Assembly: GCA_964059195.1 (NCBI GenBank)
Contig: CAXKWD010000009.1
Span: 88,633,432 to 88,697,431 of the forward strand
Length of the DNA stretch: 64,000 bases
Direction of reading: 5' to 3'
DNA from: Ectobius pallidus
Taxonomy: Eukaryota; Arthropoda; Insecta; Blattodea; Ectobiidae
Under the pieces are notes generated by a model. It was given only the letters and a program-made list of their open reading frames with translations, searched no databases and was not told where the DNA came from. Below, piece after piece: positions 10,601 through 22,430 of this stretch. The position numbers and the translations under genes are program-made. Position 1 is the stretch's first letter. Each line of letters opens with the position of its first letter.

Positions 10601-11767
10601 CGTTTTATATATTTATTACTCCAGAATTAAATTTAGGTGTAGTCATATTTGCTGGCTGAGTTTTACAATTTCAATCTTACCTGTATTTTACTTTCTTTTG
10701 TTGTCTTAATATTGACTTAACGATTTAATTCTAACCAGCTAAGTACAATGAGACAATTTGTGCCTGCCCATAAGCGATCGATGCATCGACTTAAATTTGT
10801 CTCTATTAAACTAAGGTCTATCTAATTTCTAAATACACATTTTTACCGAGGGTATGCCTATGTAGGTACAAAAACTACGCAACTGAAGAACAAACTACAC
10901 AGAATGATTAGAATCTCCGAAAGATTATGGTCTGCAAAATATCAAATTACTTGCATGAACGGCCCTTTCATGTGAAAACAATTGCTGCTGGAGGGGAAAT
11001 TTACATAGCTGATGGAAGGTATTAGGTCAGAGGCAATAGAAGCAACAGCCAAAAGGGTTTGTTTGATAAACATAGAATGCGTTACATGCAAAAACCATGA
11101 GCCTTGTAAAGGTAATTAGTGTCGTTCGTATGTGAGGCATCAAGTTTCAGAGGCACAGGTTTTGCTCTTTGAAGTCATCATGGCCTCATGTTTTAGGGCC
11201 TGTTCCCTCGGGCTGAGTCGAGAAAAGAGGCACCCCGCCATTGTTAAAGTTAAACTTGATCGCTTGCTTAACTATGTCTCCAGGCATATCACATTAATTT
11301 TAATTATGTTAGTTTATCTTCTGTGAAAATTAAGTAACTTCTTACCACATTAATTTGAGCATAAAGAAATAAACAGAGTGATTTAAAAAATAATAGTTTA
11401 ATTACCTCGAGCTGAATTTAATAATTTCCTGCAGAGTTAAACAGTAGGGTATTTTATGCGATTCTCTTCATGTACCGCTGAGAGAAATAGAATTATATAA
11501 AAATCTAGCGGTGCTCGATAAAAGCTCACATTACACCCCTTTTTTCAATTAAAAGCGCACAAGATATACTATGGGAAACAAACATGACGCCACTGGACTT
11601 CTACCGTGCATAGCGAGCAGCCTTCACCGGTCATAGGCCACGACAGTATTTAGCAACCTCCGTTACTTCCCTTGTTTAAAATGCCGCCCCCTCTGATCCA
11701 TATGTATCTGACAACGGCATAACTCTTTTATATGGACAGAATATCGAAGTTAAGGGACTTTAAGCTG
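10601..11767. other. No gene or repeat recognised
   Basis: Mixed AT-rich sequence. The frame 11132-11326 has no recognisable motif. No element termini seen. Confidence 0.4.
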
Positions 11768-11965
11768 GGAGGGCCCGTATCGTAGATTTACGGCACGTAA
11801 AAGAACTCCAAGCCTAAATTAGAGCCTCAGGACAAAATTTCTCGACCTTTTCACGCCCAAGAAATACCTTAGTTTCGGAAGGGGGGTTAAGGGGCGATTG
11901 GCTTATCACCTGTCCCTCTGCCCTCTCTAGGAAAATAAGCGTAACGTAACGTAACGTGGAAGTGG
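11768..11965 (+). mobile_element. SINE 3' part, ggcacgtaaaagaactcc family
   Basis: Contains atttacggcacgtaaaagaa, ctccaagcctaaattagag, then ggcgattggctta, cctgtccctctgc and gaaaataagcgtaac. The same words in the same order form the 3' half of the full-length SINE at 55205-55530. The tRNA-like head is missing here. It ends in a short cgtaacgtaacgt repeat. Confidence 0.75.
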
Positions 11966-11995
11966 AACTTACTTTTTGATTAGCCCTCGTTGATA

Positions 11996-12175
11996 TATGC
12001 ATATGCATTCATGAACCACAGATTATTGTATCTGTCGGTCATTACATGATAATATTATAGGAGAAAAATCCCAGTTCAAATCCCAGTGTCGGAGGAATTT
12101 TTCTCCTATATTATTATCATGTAATGTCCAACAGAAACAATAATCTATGGTTCATGAATGCATAGGCCTATGCAA
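11996..12175. mobile_element. tRNA-headed foldback element, copy 2 (short)
   Basis: Starts with the family tail in reverse (atatgcattcatgaaccaca, then tattataggagaaaaatccc). It turns at about 12072 into the forward T-arm segment cccagttcaaatcccagtgt followed by ggaggaatttttctcctata and the tail again. The A box and body are deleted, leaving two inverted termini joined at the B box. It shows that the terminal arms alone can persist. Confidence 0.75.
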
Positions 12176-13554
12176 ATATCTAAATAGGCCTATAACTTAT
12201 GTGTAAGGATTTTTATTTTTTCGTTTCAAAATAGTTTGTGTTTTAACTGTTTTTGACTAGAGGTTTACTGTTCACAGAACTATTAGTAACCCTAATATAG
12301 TTTTATACTAATATAATTTTCGGATATTTTATAAAATTTGTGCAACGTGTTTCCTTCAAATTGTATTTACCCTACCTTAAAGTTTGCCTTAGTATCTTTT
12401 GATGTTTTATGATGAAATCTTTGGGAAGATTACTATTATTTCTAATCCATTCTCATCTCTTCACAAATACGGTATCTTATCGATTAAGTTCAGTCCATCA
12501 GTCTAGTTTCACTTAAATAATATCCAGAGGGAAAGGAAATGTCATCGGCAATATAAGTTTCTATAATACAGTGGACATATGCTTAAAATATTTTAATACT
12601 TTCGAGGGATCAACCTAGTGCGCATTTGATACAAACAAAAATTAACAGCTCTTTCACTAATATAGATTAATAATGTGTGAGTCACAGGTCGAATTTGTTT
12701 TCGTAAATTATATGCCATCTGCAGAGGCCGTAGGGTAGAATGTCAGCAGTAGAAATGCTATAAAGCTAGAATTTCCTGGTAATGTTTAATTAGATAAGGA
12801 GTCCTGGTTGCTGTAAGAAGAAGCGTAACAAATGTCAGGAATTAAGGATTACTCTTCACTCGAAGTTTTAAGTAGGAAAAGGCGGGGTTTCCCGCATTTA
12901 CTAGGATCTAGATTGCCCACAAATGTGGGAGTGAGTTAATCGACTCGAAAATGTAGGAATAAAGAGAGAAGAACTGTTCTAGGTCATATCTGAGCAGCAT
13001 GGCACGACATCTTAAATGGAGACGCAGCAACGTTTTATGATGTATCAAGACATTAAAACTTAAATCCTAGCGAGCAGACAGTTTCAAGTCCTGTACAGTT
13101 GGTTGATACTGAATTGACATAAAATTGACTTAATGGTTATTCTATGCATTCTACCGTGTAACTCTGGAACTTATCCTATGCTTCTCTTTCTGTCATTTCC
13201 GTACTTGTAAAGTTTTTAGTAAATCGTTATCTTCATTGTATTATAGATAAGTATGCAGACAAAGTAAAGTATAGGAAGAGTTTGAAATTAATATAGGCTT
13301 AATCCGAAAGTAGTCGCGCGGGCTACATGTGCAACCTAGCCATTTTCCTTTTTACTACAGAAGCCCCTGCTAAGATAATACTCTACTTTTGTAAGGTAGA
13401 AAGGAAACAACTATCATATTTTCTCACATAATTTGTGCACTTTTTAAATATTTTTATCGCCAAAAAAATTGAGGTGCGTAAAATATGCGAATTTTTAAAA
13501 ATTAAGTTTTTAAGACTAATAAAAAAACGATACTTTTGTCGTTATTTTATAATA
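12176..13554. other. No gene or repeat recognised
   Basis: AT-rich, no open frame of note. Near 13425-13500 are words such as gtgcgtaaaatatgcgaa that may belong to the transposase remnant that follows. Confidence 0.35.
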
Positions 13555-13800
13555 TCGCGGCAATTTATGGCACATGTCGTTCTTCTAGACATTTCCTTTC
13601 CATGAATCGCCGAAGCCACCTTCGACAGCCCTTAAACACGTTAGTGTGAGATTAAGCAATTTTATGTGCGTGCAATTCTAGCATATCGTGAGGTACTGCG
13701 ATACCATCGTTTTTCAGTTCTTCAAAATAATGTAGAAATTCATCTTCTGTACCCGAATATTTTCTACCTTTCGAACCACGAAATGCCCTCTAAAATACCG
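13555..13800 (-). pseudogene. CENP-B/pogo-like transposase N-terminal remnant
   Basis: Minus-strand translation gives GRKYSGTEDEFLHYFEELK, DGIAVPHDML and, after a stop, FKGCRRWLRRFMERKCLEER. In a shifted frame it continues MCHKLPRYYK. This order matches the DNA-binding region of pogo/Tigger/CENP-B-like proteins: a second helix-turn-helix with F..s..W..RF..R..L..R followed by QKLP.dy. A stop and frameshifts show it is dead. No DDE domain was recognised. Lower coordinates may hold further decayed parts. Confidence 0.65.
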
Positions 13801-14823
13801 AATTCTCTTTAGGTTGCCGAAATATCAATTTTAATTTGTACGACGCTATGTAACCTAATTATTCTTCTTCTATCCATTATTATTCTTCTTTCCATTCTTG
13901 GTATTTCAACACTAAACTTGTGCTCACTATAGTGTTAAGAAGCAACTCTAATACCATAGTGTTATCATTGCCCCTGCGTCAGTGTTGAAGTAACGTTATC
14001 GGAGGATTTCTTTGTGAAGCAACTAGTAATACGTACAATGAACAATACGTACTATGGATTGAGATAATTGTCCTTGACAGAAGAACTACATATCCCATAA
14101 TTCTTCATAGATTACACGTAAAGGCCGTGAAATAAGTGGAGCAAAATTATTACTCAAAATAATTATTTGAAAATTAGGTGCACAAAATTCACGGGAGCGC
14201 AAATTACGAGAAAAAAATACAATATGCAGATTTTTCGGACGAATTGATTATGTATGTAGCAAAAAGAAGTTTCATATTGATTAAAATGCGTAGTTTTCGC
14301 AATGAAATTAGTTTTTTTTGGAATTTGAATTTAATTTTGCCTAAAGAGTGCTCTCCAAGAATTCTGACTTTTATGAAACCACTAGAGAAGGTGGTAAGAT
14401 ATGATTTATTTCTTTTTTAGATGACAGTGTTGTATCAGGTGCTTACCCTTGGTGTTTGTATAACCGTGTAAGTTGATTACACTGAACGGTGATTGATTCC
14501 TATGTAAATGAAAGAAATAACAATAACGAAATGAACAATGATACAAATCTTGACTGGAAGACACACATTGAAATGGTAATTCTAAAACAGAGTTCAGCAT
14601 AGGAGTTTTGAATGATATATGAAAACAGAACGCGTTCTGCTTTATATATTTTGCATATTGTTTCTCTGTAATAGAGTTTTAAATCATATCTGGGACAATT
14701 CCTGCCATAGGGAAAAATATATTTAAATTTAAAAAAAAAACGAGCATTGAGAATAATATGCCTAAAGAAGAAAAGGGAAACTCCTTGAAAAATTAAAAGC
14801 ACTAACTTTCACGGGGGAATATA
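13801..14823. other. No gene recognised
   Basis: AT-rich. Open frames at 14178-14420 and 14406-14802 lack motifs. A ggtgcacaaaattcacgg word at about 14178 loosely mirrors cataatttgtgcac at about 13427 and could be the far end of the decayed pogo-like element, but the match is too weak to call. Confidence 0.35.
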
Positions 14824-15352
14824 CAGGGTGTTAATGAATAACACGAAATATTTTACCTGTGTATAGAGGGGACATAGACAAGCAACTTTTATTAGGAGAA
14901 TTTTCCTCTGTGACTTAAAATGTCTATGCTACATGGCATTAAAGTCATTACAATTTGGTACTTTTAAGTCAATAATGAAGCGAAATAGGGTTAAAATTTT
15001 GATTAAACTGACTTATTGCCTTCTTAGTGACCGACAAACCCTGATTCTTGACCATTCATCAACAGCTATATCATAATTTAGTATTTCCATAATCAGCAAA
15101 ATTTACAGACTAATCACATGACTGGCCGTCACTGCATTAGTTATTTTATTCATAACTCCAGTGTTAACAACGAAGTTCTTTTGTTTTGCATTTTTGCAAA
15201 TGTTAAAAGTCAGTGGCGGCCATACCCCGGAAGTTTTTATGCTGTAACAGGAAACATTGAATCCACAGAGCAAAACAAATTAATAAAAGTTGCTTGTCTA
15301 TGTCCCCTCTATACATAGGTAAAATATTTCGGTGTTATTCATTAACATTCTG
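14824..15352. mobile_element. MITE with about 70-bp inverted ends, TA or TATA target
   Basis: Left end CAGGGTGTTAATGAATAACA continues to ggacatagacaagcaacttt. The right end is its reverse complement ending TGTTATTCATTAACATTCTG. Both sides are flanked by TATA (14820-14823, 15353-15356), so the target is TA or TATA. The two arms match over about 70 bases. The interior has no transposase, and open frames at 15118-15318 and 15294-15539 are by-products. TA-type target and length fit a non-autonomous Tc1/mariner-like element; the superfamily is inferred. Confidence 0.8.
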
Positions 15353-15356
15353 TATA

Positions 15357-15800
15357 TACTCTGTAATGTGTTGTATGGTAGATAATATTGAGAGATTTCA
15401 AACTAATTGGAGTATTCATGGACGTACCCTACTACTAGAAACATTAATGATTTACATGGACCAGTTCATTAAAAACTCTTCCAGAAGGGCGCTTATTACT
15501 GTGCAATGCAGATACCCAATACGCTTCAAAAAACGTTAAACTATTGTGTATTCAAAACAAATGCAAATTTATCTTTCAAAATACCTCTCAAGGAATTCCA
15601 GTCTTATATTATGAGTTTTTAGTTTGACGAAAGAACCCGATATGTACTATTGAAAAGTGTAATGTAGCCTACAATCTCCAGGTTAAATAGATTAAGGGAT
15701 CTTGCCGAATTTTTTTATAATAGGCCTACTCGTTATCTCCTTATATCATCCTTATAGGCTATATTAACTAAATAAATAATTGCTATTCTTATTCATTAGA
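15357..15800. other. No gene or repeat recognised
   Basis: Plain AT-rich sequence between the MITE and a retrotransposon tail. Confidence 0.4.
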
Positions 15801-15804
15801 TTTA

Positions 15805-16140
15805 GATTTCCTTATTTACTTACTTACTCTTACTTACTGAATGGCAAATGTCAATTCCTAAGCAAGCTAAAGAAATGATATCTACTTTATAGAACACGGA
15901 GGTTTATTGCCACGCTTACGTGAGCCCGCCATTCAACCCTGTTCTGTGCTATTTCCATTCAGCAATCCCTCGCAAATCCTACTTCCCTTAAATCTGTTCT
16001 AACATTGTCCTCCCACCTACGTCTAAGTCTTCCAAGTGGTGTCTTCCCTTCGGGTCTCCCGGTCATTATTTTTGAGATGTCTTTCCTCTCCCATGCGCGC
16101 AACATGTCCAGCCCATTTCATCCTCCGTGGTTTAATTACT
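15805..16140 (-). pseudogene. Non-LTR retrotransposon 3' end remnant
   Basis: On the minus strand, frames give RRMKWAGHVARMGE, then (shifted) GRPEGKTPLGRLRRRWEDN, RTDLREVGF and AQNRVEWRAHV. This is the C-terminal signature common in insect non-LTR elements. At the 3' side the sequence runs into a cttacttactta-type short repeat (15813-15838), the likely tail. Several frameshifts and a stop are present. No RT catalytic motif in range. Confidence 0.8.
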
Positions 16141-17498
16141 CTTCACTAAAGAGTACAGATATGTAATTCGTCATTATGCAGTTTTCTCCAGTGCCCGTTT
16201 CATATCATTAGAGTTCGAATAATTTCTGATAAAATTCCAAAAAAGGTTCATAAAAAAGAAGTAGCCTAAATACAATGAACCGTTTACTCGCTACAGATGT
16301 ACACAGACAGACAGAAGTCATTCTAGAAACACATTTTTCGGTTTATAAGCATCGTGAAACAATTTTCCCGGTGTTATCTCGATTTCGATTTTTTTGTCAC
16401 GATCACAATACTTTCTCTATAGGCTATTTCGAATGCTATATGCGAGAAAGTAAAAAGCAATCGCTCCTCTGTGTCAATTTAAAATCGAGAGTTACACATT
16501 TTATAGGCTAGATGCTTTTTTAAATACAAGACCATGGTCATCAATAACTTGCATCTCCATGACAATCGAATTAACCAATTTAAAACGTACGCTAACTCCG
16601 TTTCTCATACCATACCAGTCCCATTTCCCCTCGCATTTCGCACCCTGAAGGCGAACTCGTAATTCTGGTTATCATATGAATGGTCTCTACACCCATACAA
16701 TTACATCATTACTATATGAAAAATATAAATCCGGATAGAGATAAAAAATTTATTTGCAAAATAAATGAAAACCCAGGATTGCAGTTCCGTGTTTCGTTTG
16801 TTAAATAGCCTATTTTCCTTCTCTCTCTCTCTGTAAAAATATATCCGCTATACAATTAATGTTTGTTTACTGCTTGTTAAAATTTGTTATTTCGAAATAC
16901 TTATAAAGCACTGTGAAACCCTGCCAGAACACAATGCATTATGTGTACACTACACTACAGTAGGAAGAAAATTTCCATAAATGACCTCAGTCCTGCAAGT
17001 GTAGTCGATTCTACCTGCCATTTACTTTCACGGTAGGCTTATGACGAGCAAGAATGCTGTATCATGTGTTATCTCACATTTTCAGTTTAAAGAGAATAAT
17101 TCAAGCTAAAATTAAGTTATTTTCATATATACTTAGACTAGAGACTTACAACTTCATATTTACATCTACCGACTTACAAAATTTTAACTGTACAAATTAA
17201 TCATGTTGGCATCTACCTACTTGCAGAGTTTTAACCATACCGGTACCTCTTCAAAGCTGGAGGTCTATTCTCTGCAATTTCCACTCACTTCTGTCATTCG
17301 ACCGAGAAGGGAAACTTCAGAAGGACATATTCATCAGATTTGCGTGTACTATATTTCGTTATCACGACTAACGGAATATTCAAATTCAGTCGCAGAAGCC
17401 AACATTGTAGGCATATTTTTAACTGCACTTCTTCACATAGCTTACACAAGGATACGTTTGAATCTGCCTCAGTGTTCTAGTAGTTCAGATGCTCGCCA
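16141..17498. other. No gene recognised
   Basis: AT-rich. Around 16265-16470 acagacagacagaagtca, cgatttcgatt and an inverted pair actttctctatag / tatatgcgagaaagt suggest an old repeat, but I cannot delimit it. The 107-codon frame from 17203 has no recognised domain and ends in a poly-lysine run made by a poly-A tract. Confidence 0.35.
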
Positions 17499-17508
17499 AT
17501 ACATCTCG

Positions 17509-17753
17509 CCGAAAAAAAAAAAATAATAAAAAAAATAAATAAAAAAAATAGAACAAGGTAATAATTCTAAAGTGCTGTAAAAAAATCACGAAATGATTGT
17601 ACATATCTTATTATCTAATTATTATTATCTTTCTAAATTCTTAAATAACTATTGTAGTAAGGTGTACTAGAACGCGTATTGTTGTAACAATCAATCATGT
17701 AGTATTACTAATGTAATGGGACATGATGTTAATCATTTAATTAAAAAAAAAAA
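17509..17753 (+). mobile_element. Candidate poly-A retroposed insertion with 10-bp target duplication
   Basis: ATACATCTCG occurs at 17499-17508 and again at 17754-17763. The second copy is immediately preceded by a run of 11 A. That arrangement (3' poly-A then target duplication) is typical of LINE-mobilised insertions. The 245-bp insert also has an A-rich 5' part (17511-17553) and no recognised body. The A-rich start makes slippage an alternative explanation. Confidence 0.5.
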
Positions 17754-18014
17754 ATACATCTCGACCGGGGATGTAAGCGTTTTGGGCATACAATTCCATA
17801 ATATGGTTTTCTTCGGATGCAAAATCGAACGTCAAAATAAACATAAAAAATCCTGTGTCATGAAGGATGGTTCCTAGAAAAATTACATGCTGTTATACGC
17901 CTTCCCGTGCCTTCGTCTTCTTCCTGTTTCTTTCGTACTCGATGGGTTACCCTCATCATTACAAGCTTACTCACACATTCCCTCGCACGTATAAAACATA
18001 AGTAATAGCCCTGA

Positions 18015-18105
18015 AATAGCGAATGAGGTGGTTGAGGCGTCAACGTGAGGTCACGGGTTCTAATACCGTGGTCGATCAGTTTGATTATGAGTTTTTTCCT
18101 CACTT
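18015..18105 (+). mobile_element. tRNA-derived SINE head
   Basis: gaggtggttgaggcgtcaa (A-box-like) is followed by a B-box-like gggttctaataccgtgg and gatcagtttgattatgagtt. The spacing is tRNA-like. The body is not shared visibly with other copies here. Confidence 0.5.
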
Positions 18106-18109
18106 GTAA

Positions 18110-18917
18110 AGACGAATACCTCATTTACTAAAAACCTTGCCCGAGCGTTCCCTGTTCTTTGCCAATAGATTCTTTATTCTATATTTGGAGTAGACTTGCG
18201 TTTAGCTGGTCATTCACCAGCAGATCCTTCAAGTGATATCTCAACATAATATTGTTATAATGTTCTATTATTTTGATTCCTCTCCTTCGGGAATATCCAT
18301 TTAGGACCCACGAAAGGAGAGATAACACGGGCAAAGAAAGAATAGCTCTGAAATTAAAATTTGATTCATTTTTATTATGATAATTGATTATGATCGTTCC
18401 GCATGACATACACTTAACAGTTAACCAATCAGAAGAGGTCTTCCGTGGCCATGTTGCTTGGAGGATCGGATTTCAACTTTTATTATACCTGGGTAGTGAA
18501 TGCGAGGGCTTCAGCCAAAGCATACAAAAAAGGAAGTAGGTCTAATCAGTTGTCCATAATTTAAACCAAATCATTTTGAGAAAATAATAGAACATAGTAT
18601 TTATTTCTCTAGTGCAGTTAAGGGGAAGTCACCAACATATTACGTATCAAATCTTCGGAATATATGTACCGGTAACTGGAATAAAAATTTCAATTTGTTA
18701 CAGTTTGTCGTTTTTGAATTATGTTGTGCACAGACACAAAGACCCAGTGACAGGGACACAGTTCTTTTATACTCAAAGAGACCTTAAAATTGTTTTCTGG
18801 TGAATTATTTGGCCATAGCATTTGAGCCCGCGACCTAAGTTCAAGACAGTGCCATTCTGACCAACCTAGTCTACATATTTCTAGTTAAATCTCGATACCC
18901 TATTGAATTTAGGGTAG
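18110..18917. other. No gene or repeat recognised
   Basis: Open frames at 18179-18409 and 18612-18803 lack motifs. A weak minus-strand tRNA-like stretch near 18805-18860 is too decayed to call. Confidence 0.35.
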
Positions 18918-18925
18918 ATCATAAT

Positions 18926-19600
18926 TAGACCTGGGATTTTAAGGCAAATGCCTGTTTTGTTCCTTATGAAATAACATGAACATTTTTCAATATCTGGGTG
19001 TTTCATGATAAATCACTTACATTTATAGAGTTTTATAGTGCCCTAAAATGCCTATTTGGACCTTTAGAGCCTATTTTACTATTTTAGTGCCTAAAAATGC
19101 CTATTTTGTACATTTGAAATAAAATTCAACTTCTGTAACTTTTAGAATAATTTAATCGACATCCCTGAATGAAGGGCAGAACAGCAGAGGGTGGGTTTTT
19201 CACAGAAACTTGATTATTCCAAACAATTGTCGCTAAAGGAATACTGACTGACGGGGGAGGGGGAGGATTAAGGGGAAAGGACTACTGTGTCAAATCACCA
19301 GTGAAAGAACATCTGTTTACGTGAGTATAGTTCGTGATGCCGAATTTTGCAATTAATTCTGTTAAGAATAGGTATACCACGTTTCTTGCAGTAAAAATAG
19401 ACCATTTTACAGTTTAAGTGTGTATTGTAATATTTGAAAGTCTATTTTCTGTCTATTTACACATTTTTAAAGCATATTTTAAGTGCCTATTTTCTCTTTT
19501 AAAATCCTATTTACTTGTGTTAAAAGCCTATTTACTTGTTTTAAAAGCCTATTTTAGGTGCCTAAAACTATTTTTTTTAGTGCCTAAAATCCCAGGTCTA
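18926..19600. mobile_element. hAT-like MITE, TAGACCTGGG ends
   Basis: Ends TAGACCTGGGATTTTA and its complement TAAAATCCCAGGTCTA are flanked by a perfect 8-bp direct repeat ATCATAAT (18918-18925, 19601-19608). An 8-bp duplication with short inverted ends is characteristic of hAT elements. Near both ends short words of the gcctatttt / tgcctaaaa type recur many times, like the subterminal binding sites of hAT transposases. There is no transposase. The 88-codon frame from 19418 is made by these repeats. Confidence 0.88.
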
Positions 19601-19608
19601 ATCATAAT

Positions 19609-20689
19609 ACCTCCTGTACCTATAGTAGGACTACGAGCTGTGGGTGTAGAAAGTAAAATTACAGAACAATTTCGGAACTCCTAATAATTATTTTGAATAG
19701 GTTACGCTACCATAGTTTATATTTTATAATGCTCAGCGTCGTTTTTAATTTGGGGATGGCTGTTGCGTTGGTCGTTAAAATGCGTATTAACAGCTTTGTG
19801 TGTGTAAATTTACATCTCCCTTGTAATTAAAGTAATCTAATTTATTCTAGTCTCCAGTTTCTTGTTTAATGCGGCTCGAATATCATTTTTGTGTGGAATG
19901 GTCAGTAGCCTATCCCCTCCAGGCGCACAAAATGTGTGGACTGTTGTTTATTTTAGCAGGTGAACAAACGTTCTCTTAAAATAACAATGTAGCATTGTAA
20001 ATTCAGTAGGTGTAAAGCTTGTGGTATAACACAATTTCAAGCTATGCTGGAAGTACGATATACCTTACATTTTAATGCGATGAATTTAAGTGATGAATTT
20101 TCTGTGTAGGCATATACCAGTCTCTTATAAGCTATAACTAATTTCCCAGAAAAGATGAAGATTTAGTTCAAATTGCTTACGAAGGACCTGCTTTCAAACT
20201 TCTTTCCTGAAAGTTTCTTTAACGGGTAGACCGTAATCGTACTGCATTTTTGTATCAGGAATCGCGCTTAAGTTACGAAGGCCGTAGATTCGATTCACGT
20301 TGATATTCTTGAGTCATATTGAAAATGATCTATTTTCAATATCATGCTTCTACTTTCTCAACGAAATCTTTTGAAGGGTTTTAATTTTTTCAAGATTCAT
20401 TTTTCTTTTAATTTCAGTTTTAATGTTGTCTTTACATTAACCATTATTTCAAGTTTTCGTCTATATTGTTTAAATTAATTATGTTTTTATCTCATTATAA
20501 CATTTAATGAATTTCCTTCGATCTTATATGATTACTTGGTTTTCCCTGTAAGTTATGTAAGTTGGAAATTCATATAGTTAGTATAAAACTTGAAGAAAAT
20601 AGTTAAGAATCTTTTCGAAGCAATCGAAAAAAACTAAGATTTTATGTTGTAAGATGTTGTAAAATGTTGTACAATAATAAGAATAAAGT
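19609..20689. other. No gene or repeat recognised
   Basis: AT-rich. A weak B-box-like word at 20287 (agattcgattcac) is not supported by an A box. Confidence 0.4.
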
Positions 20690-20850
20690 AGAGAGGATAG
20701 GTTTAGCATGGTAGATATTAGGTATCCGGACGTAGAAAAATACAAGAAAGAATATGAGAAAGGAATGTGTCCACTTTGCAGTTCAAATGAAAATGCGGGA
20801 GAAATGTTTATAGATAAGAAATTCTTAGCAACGTGGAAAATAAAAAAATA
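20690..20850 (+). pseudogene. Possible retroelement zinc-knuckle remnant
   Basis: From an ATG at 20708 a 50-codon frame reads ...RYPDVEKYKKEYEKGMCPLC followed by SSNENAGEMF. The Y...Y..G.CPLC..xE...HMf pattern recalls the Cys/His segment behind the RT of some insect non-LTR elements, but the His and last Cys are not present. Upstream the same frame has several stops. This is a weak call. The 124-codon frame on the other strand (20578-20952) has no motif. Confidence 0.3.
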
Positions 20851-20918
20851 ATACAAAAAAGGAAAAAGCTTTAAAAAATTAGGCAAAGTATTATTTTTGA
20901 TAAGAAAGAAATGGATAT

Positions 20919-21885
20919 AATAGTATATTACGATACAAGTGCCGTAAGGCATGATTACGGATCGAGGAAATAGTTTGAAAGCACGAGGCGCTTGCGCCGA
21001 GTGCTTTCAATTTTCCGAGATCCGTAATGCGCTTACGGCACGTGTATTGTATGCTATTTTTTGCACGATGATTATTTATATCAATTTAATTATATTAATT
21101 GTGATATTACCTGAAAATATTATGTATATACATTCTTGAAGAGAGATGTTTATTTCAGAAAGTGATTCGCATGTGTTTGTTGTTATGGGAACCGAATATT
21201 TGTGCTGAGGGCCGTGTCCATATAGACTTGTATTATGAAGTGTATCGTAATGAATTATGACGTAGCGCAGGCACCGTAAGTAATATAACAGCATCGCAAC
21301 CGGCCTTAGCAACAAAGTGTGTGGGAATGTCAACTTACGATCCATGTAAACAACGTTCGTAAGTACCACTTACTAGCTAAGGAGTGCAAAAAAAAAATGG
21401 AAGTTTCAACCTAATGACGTAAAATGTTTTTTGCACGACTTAACTAATTAGTGGTAGGCCTACTTACGAATATTGTTGCCGTGGATCGTAAGTTGACATT
21501 CCCACACGCAATCTTGTTTGCTATGTGAGATAAGTGCTGTTATGAATATTACGCCACACCTCATAATACAAGCCTTAATGGACAAGGCCCCCCGGCACAA
21601 ATATTCGGTTCCCATAAACAACAACAAATGCGAATCACTTTCTGAAATAAACATCTATCTTCAAGAATGTATTATACATAATATTTCCAGGTAATATCAC
21701 AATTAATATAATTAAATTGATATAAATAATCATCGTGCAAAAAACAGCATGCAATACTCGTGCCGTAAGCGCATAACGGATCTCGGAAAATTGAAAAAAC
21801 TCGGCGCGAGCGCCTCGTTTTTTCAAACTATTCCCTCGATCCGTATGCATGCCTTACGGCACCTGTATCGCAATATACTATTATT
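20919..21885. mobile_element. Large palindromic element with terminal hairpins
   Basis: Two arms of about 470 bp face each other, starting AATAGTATATTRCGATACAR on both sides. Each arm begins with a 103-bp imperfect hairpin bounded by GTGCCGTAAG and CTTACGGCAC (20939-21041, 21760-21862) with a GC-rich apex around ggcgcttgcgcc. Inside each arm is a monomer with ends TTTTTTGCACGA (21057 to about 21393, and 21427-21744). A solitary monomer lies at 47124-47492. There is no coding capacity; the open frames here are shadows. Superfamily unknown. Confidence 0.85.
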
Positions 21886-21955
21886 GCACCATTGAAAATT
21901 CATTGTTTGAAACTTTTTAATTCCAATGTTTTGATATTGTGGATTGGTTTACGCC

Positions 21956-22383
21956 CAGAGGTGTACAAATCTCGATTTTAGCTTGCCCAAACCCGCTTGA
22001 ACGCCAGGCAGGCAAGTTGCCAGCGTCATAGCTAGGAAGCAGGCAGGTTTCTTTAAGCCCGATGGGTCAGGTCAAACCCAGCCTAGGCAAGTCAGAATAA
22101 GCTTGCGACATTCCTATCAGCTAAACAACTGTAGGTAATACTTTCTTGCTTTTCTACATGCTGGTAGAAGAAATTCACCATGCAGATAAATAAAAGGTGG
22201 ATAAAGTATTAAAAATCGTTTTAGCGTCTTAACACAATTATTATTTTTATTATTAGGTAGATTTCGAAGAAAAATCTACCTAATGACTTTCAAAAAATTC
22301 GTTCATATCGTTACGTTTCATGCCTCCCTAAGTACGAAACCACCGCCTGTTAAAAAAATTGTGATATTTATATTTATATACAG

Positions 22384-22430
<47 letters not shown>

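Noticed and set aside
17203..17526. 107-codon frame ending in poly-lysine
   Set aside because: The lysines come from a poly-A tract. No domain, no splice signals checked out.
20578..20952. 124-codon hydrophobic minus-strand frame
   Set aside because: Composition follows from A-rich plus-strand sequence. There is no motif, and it runs into the hairpin element.
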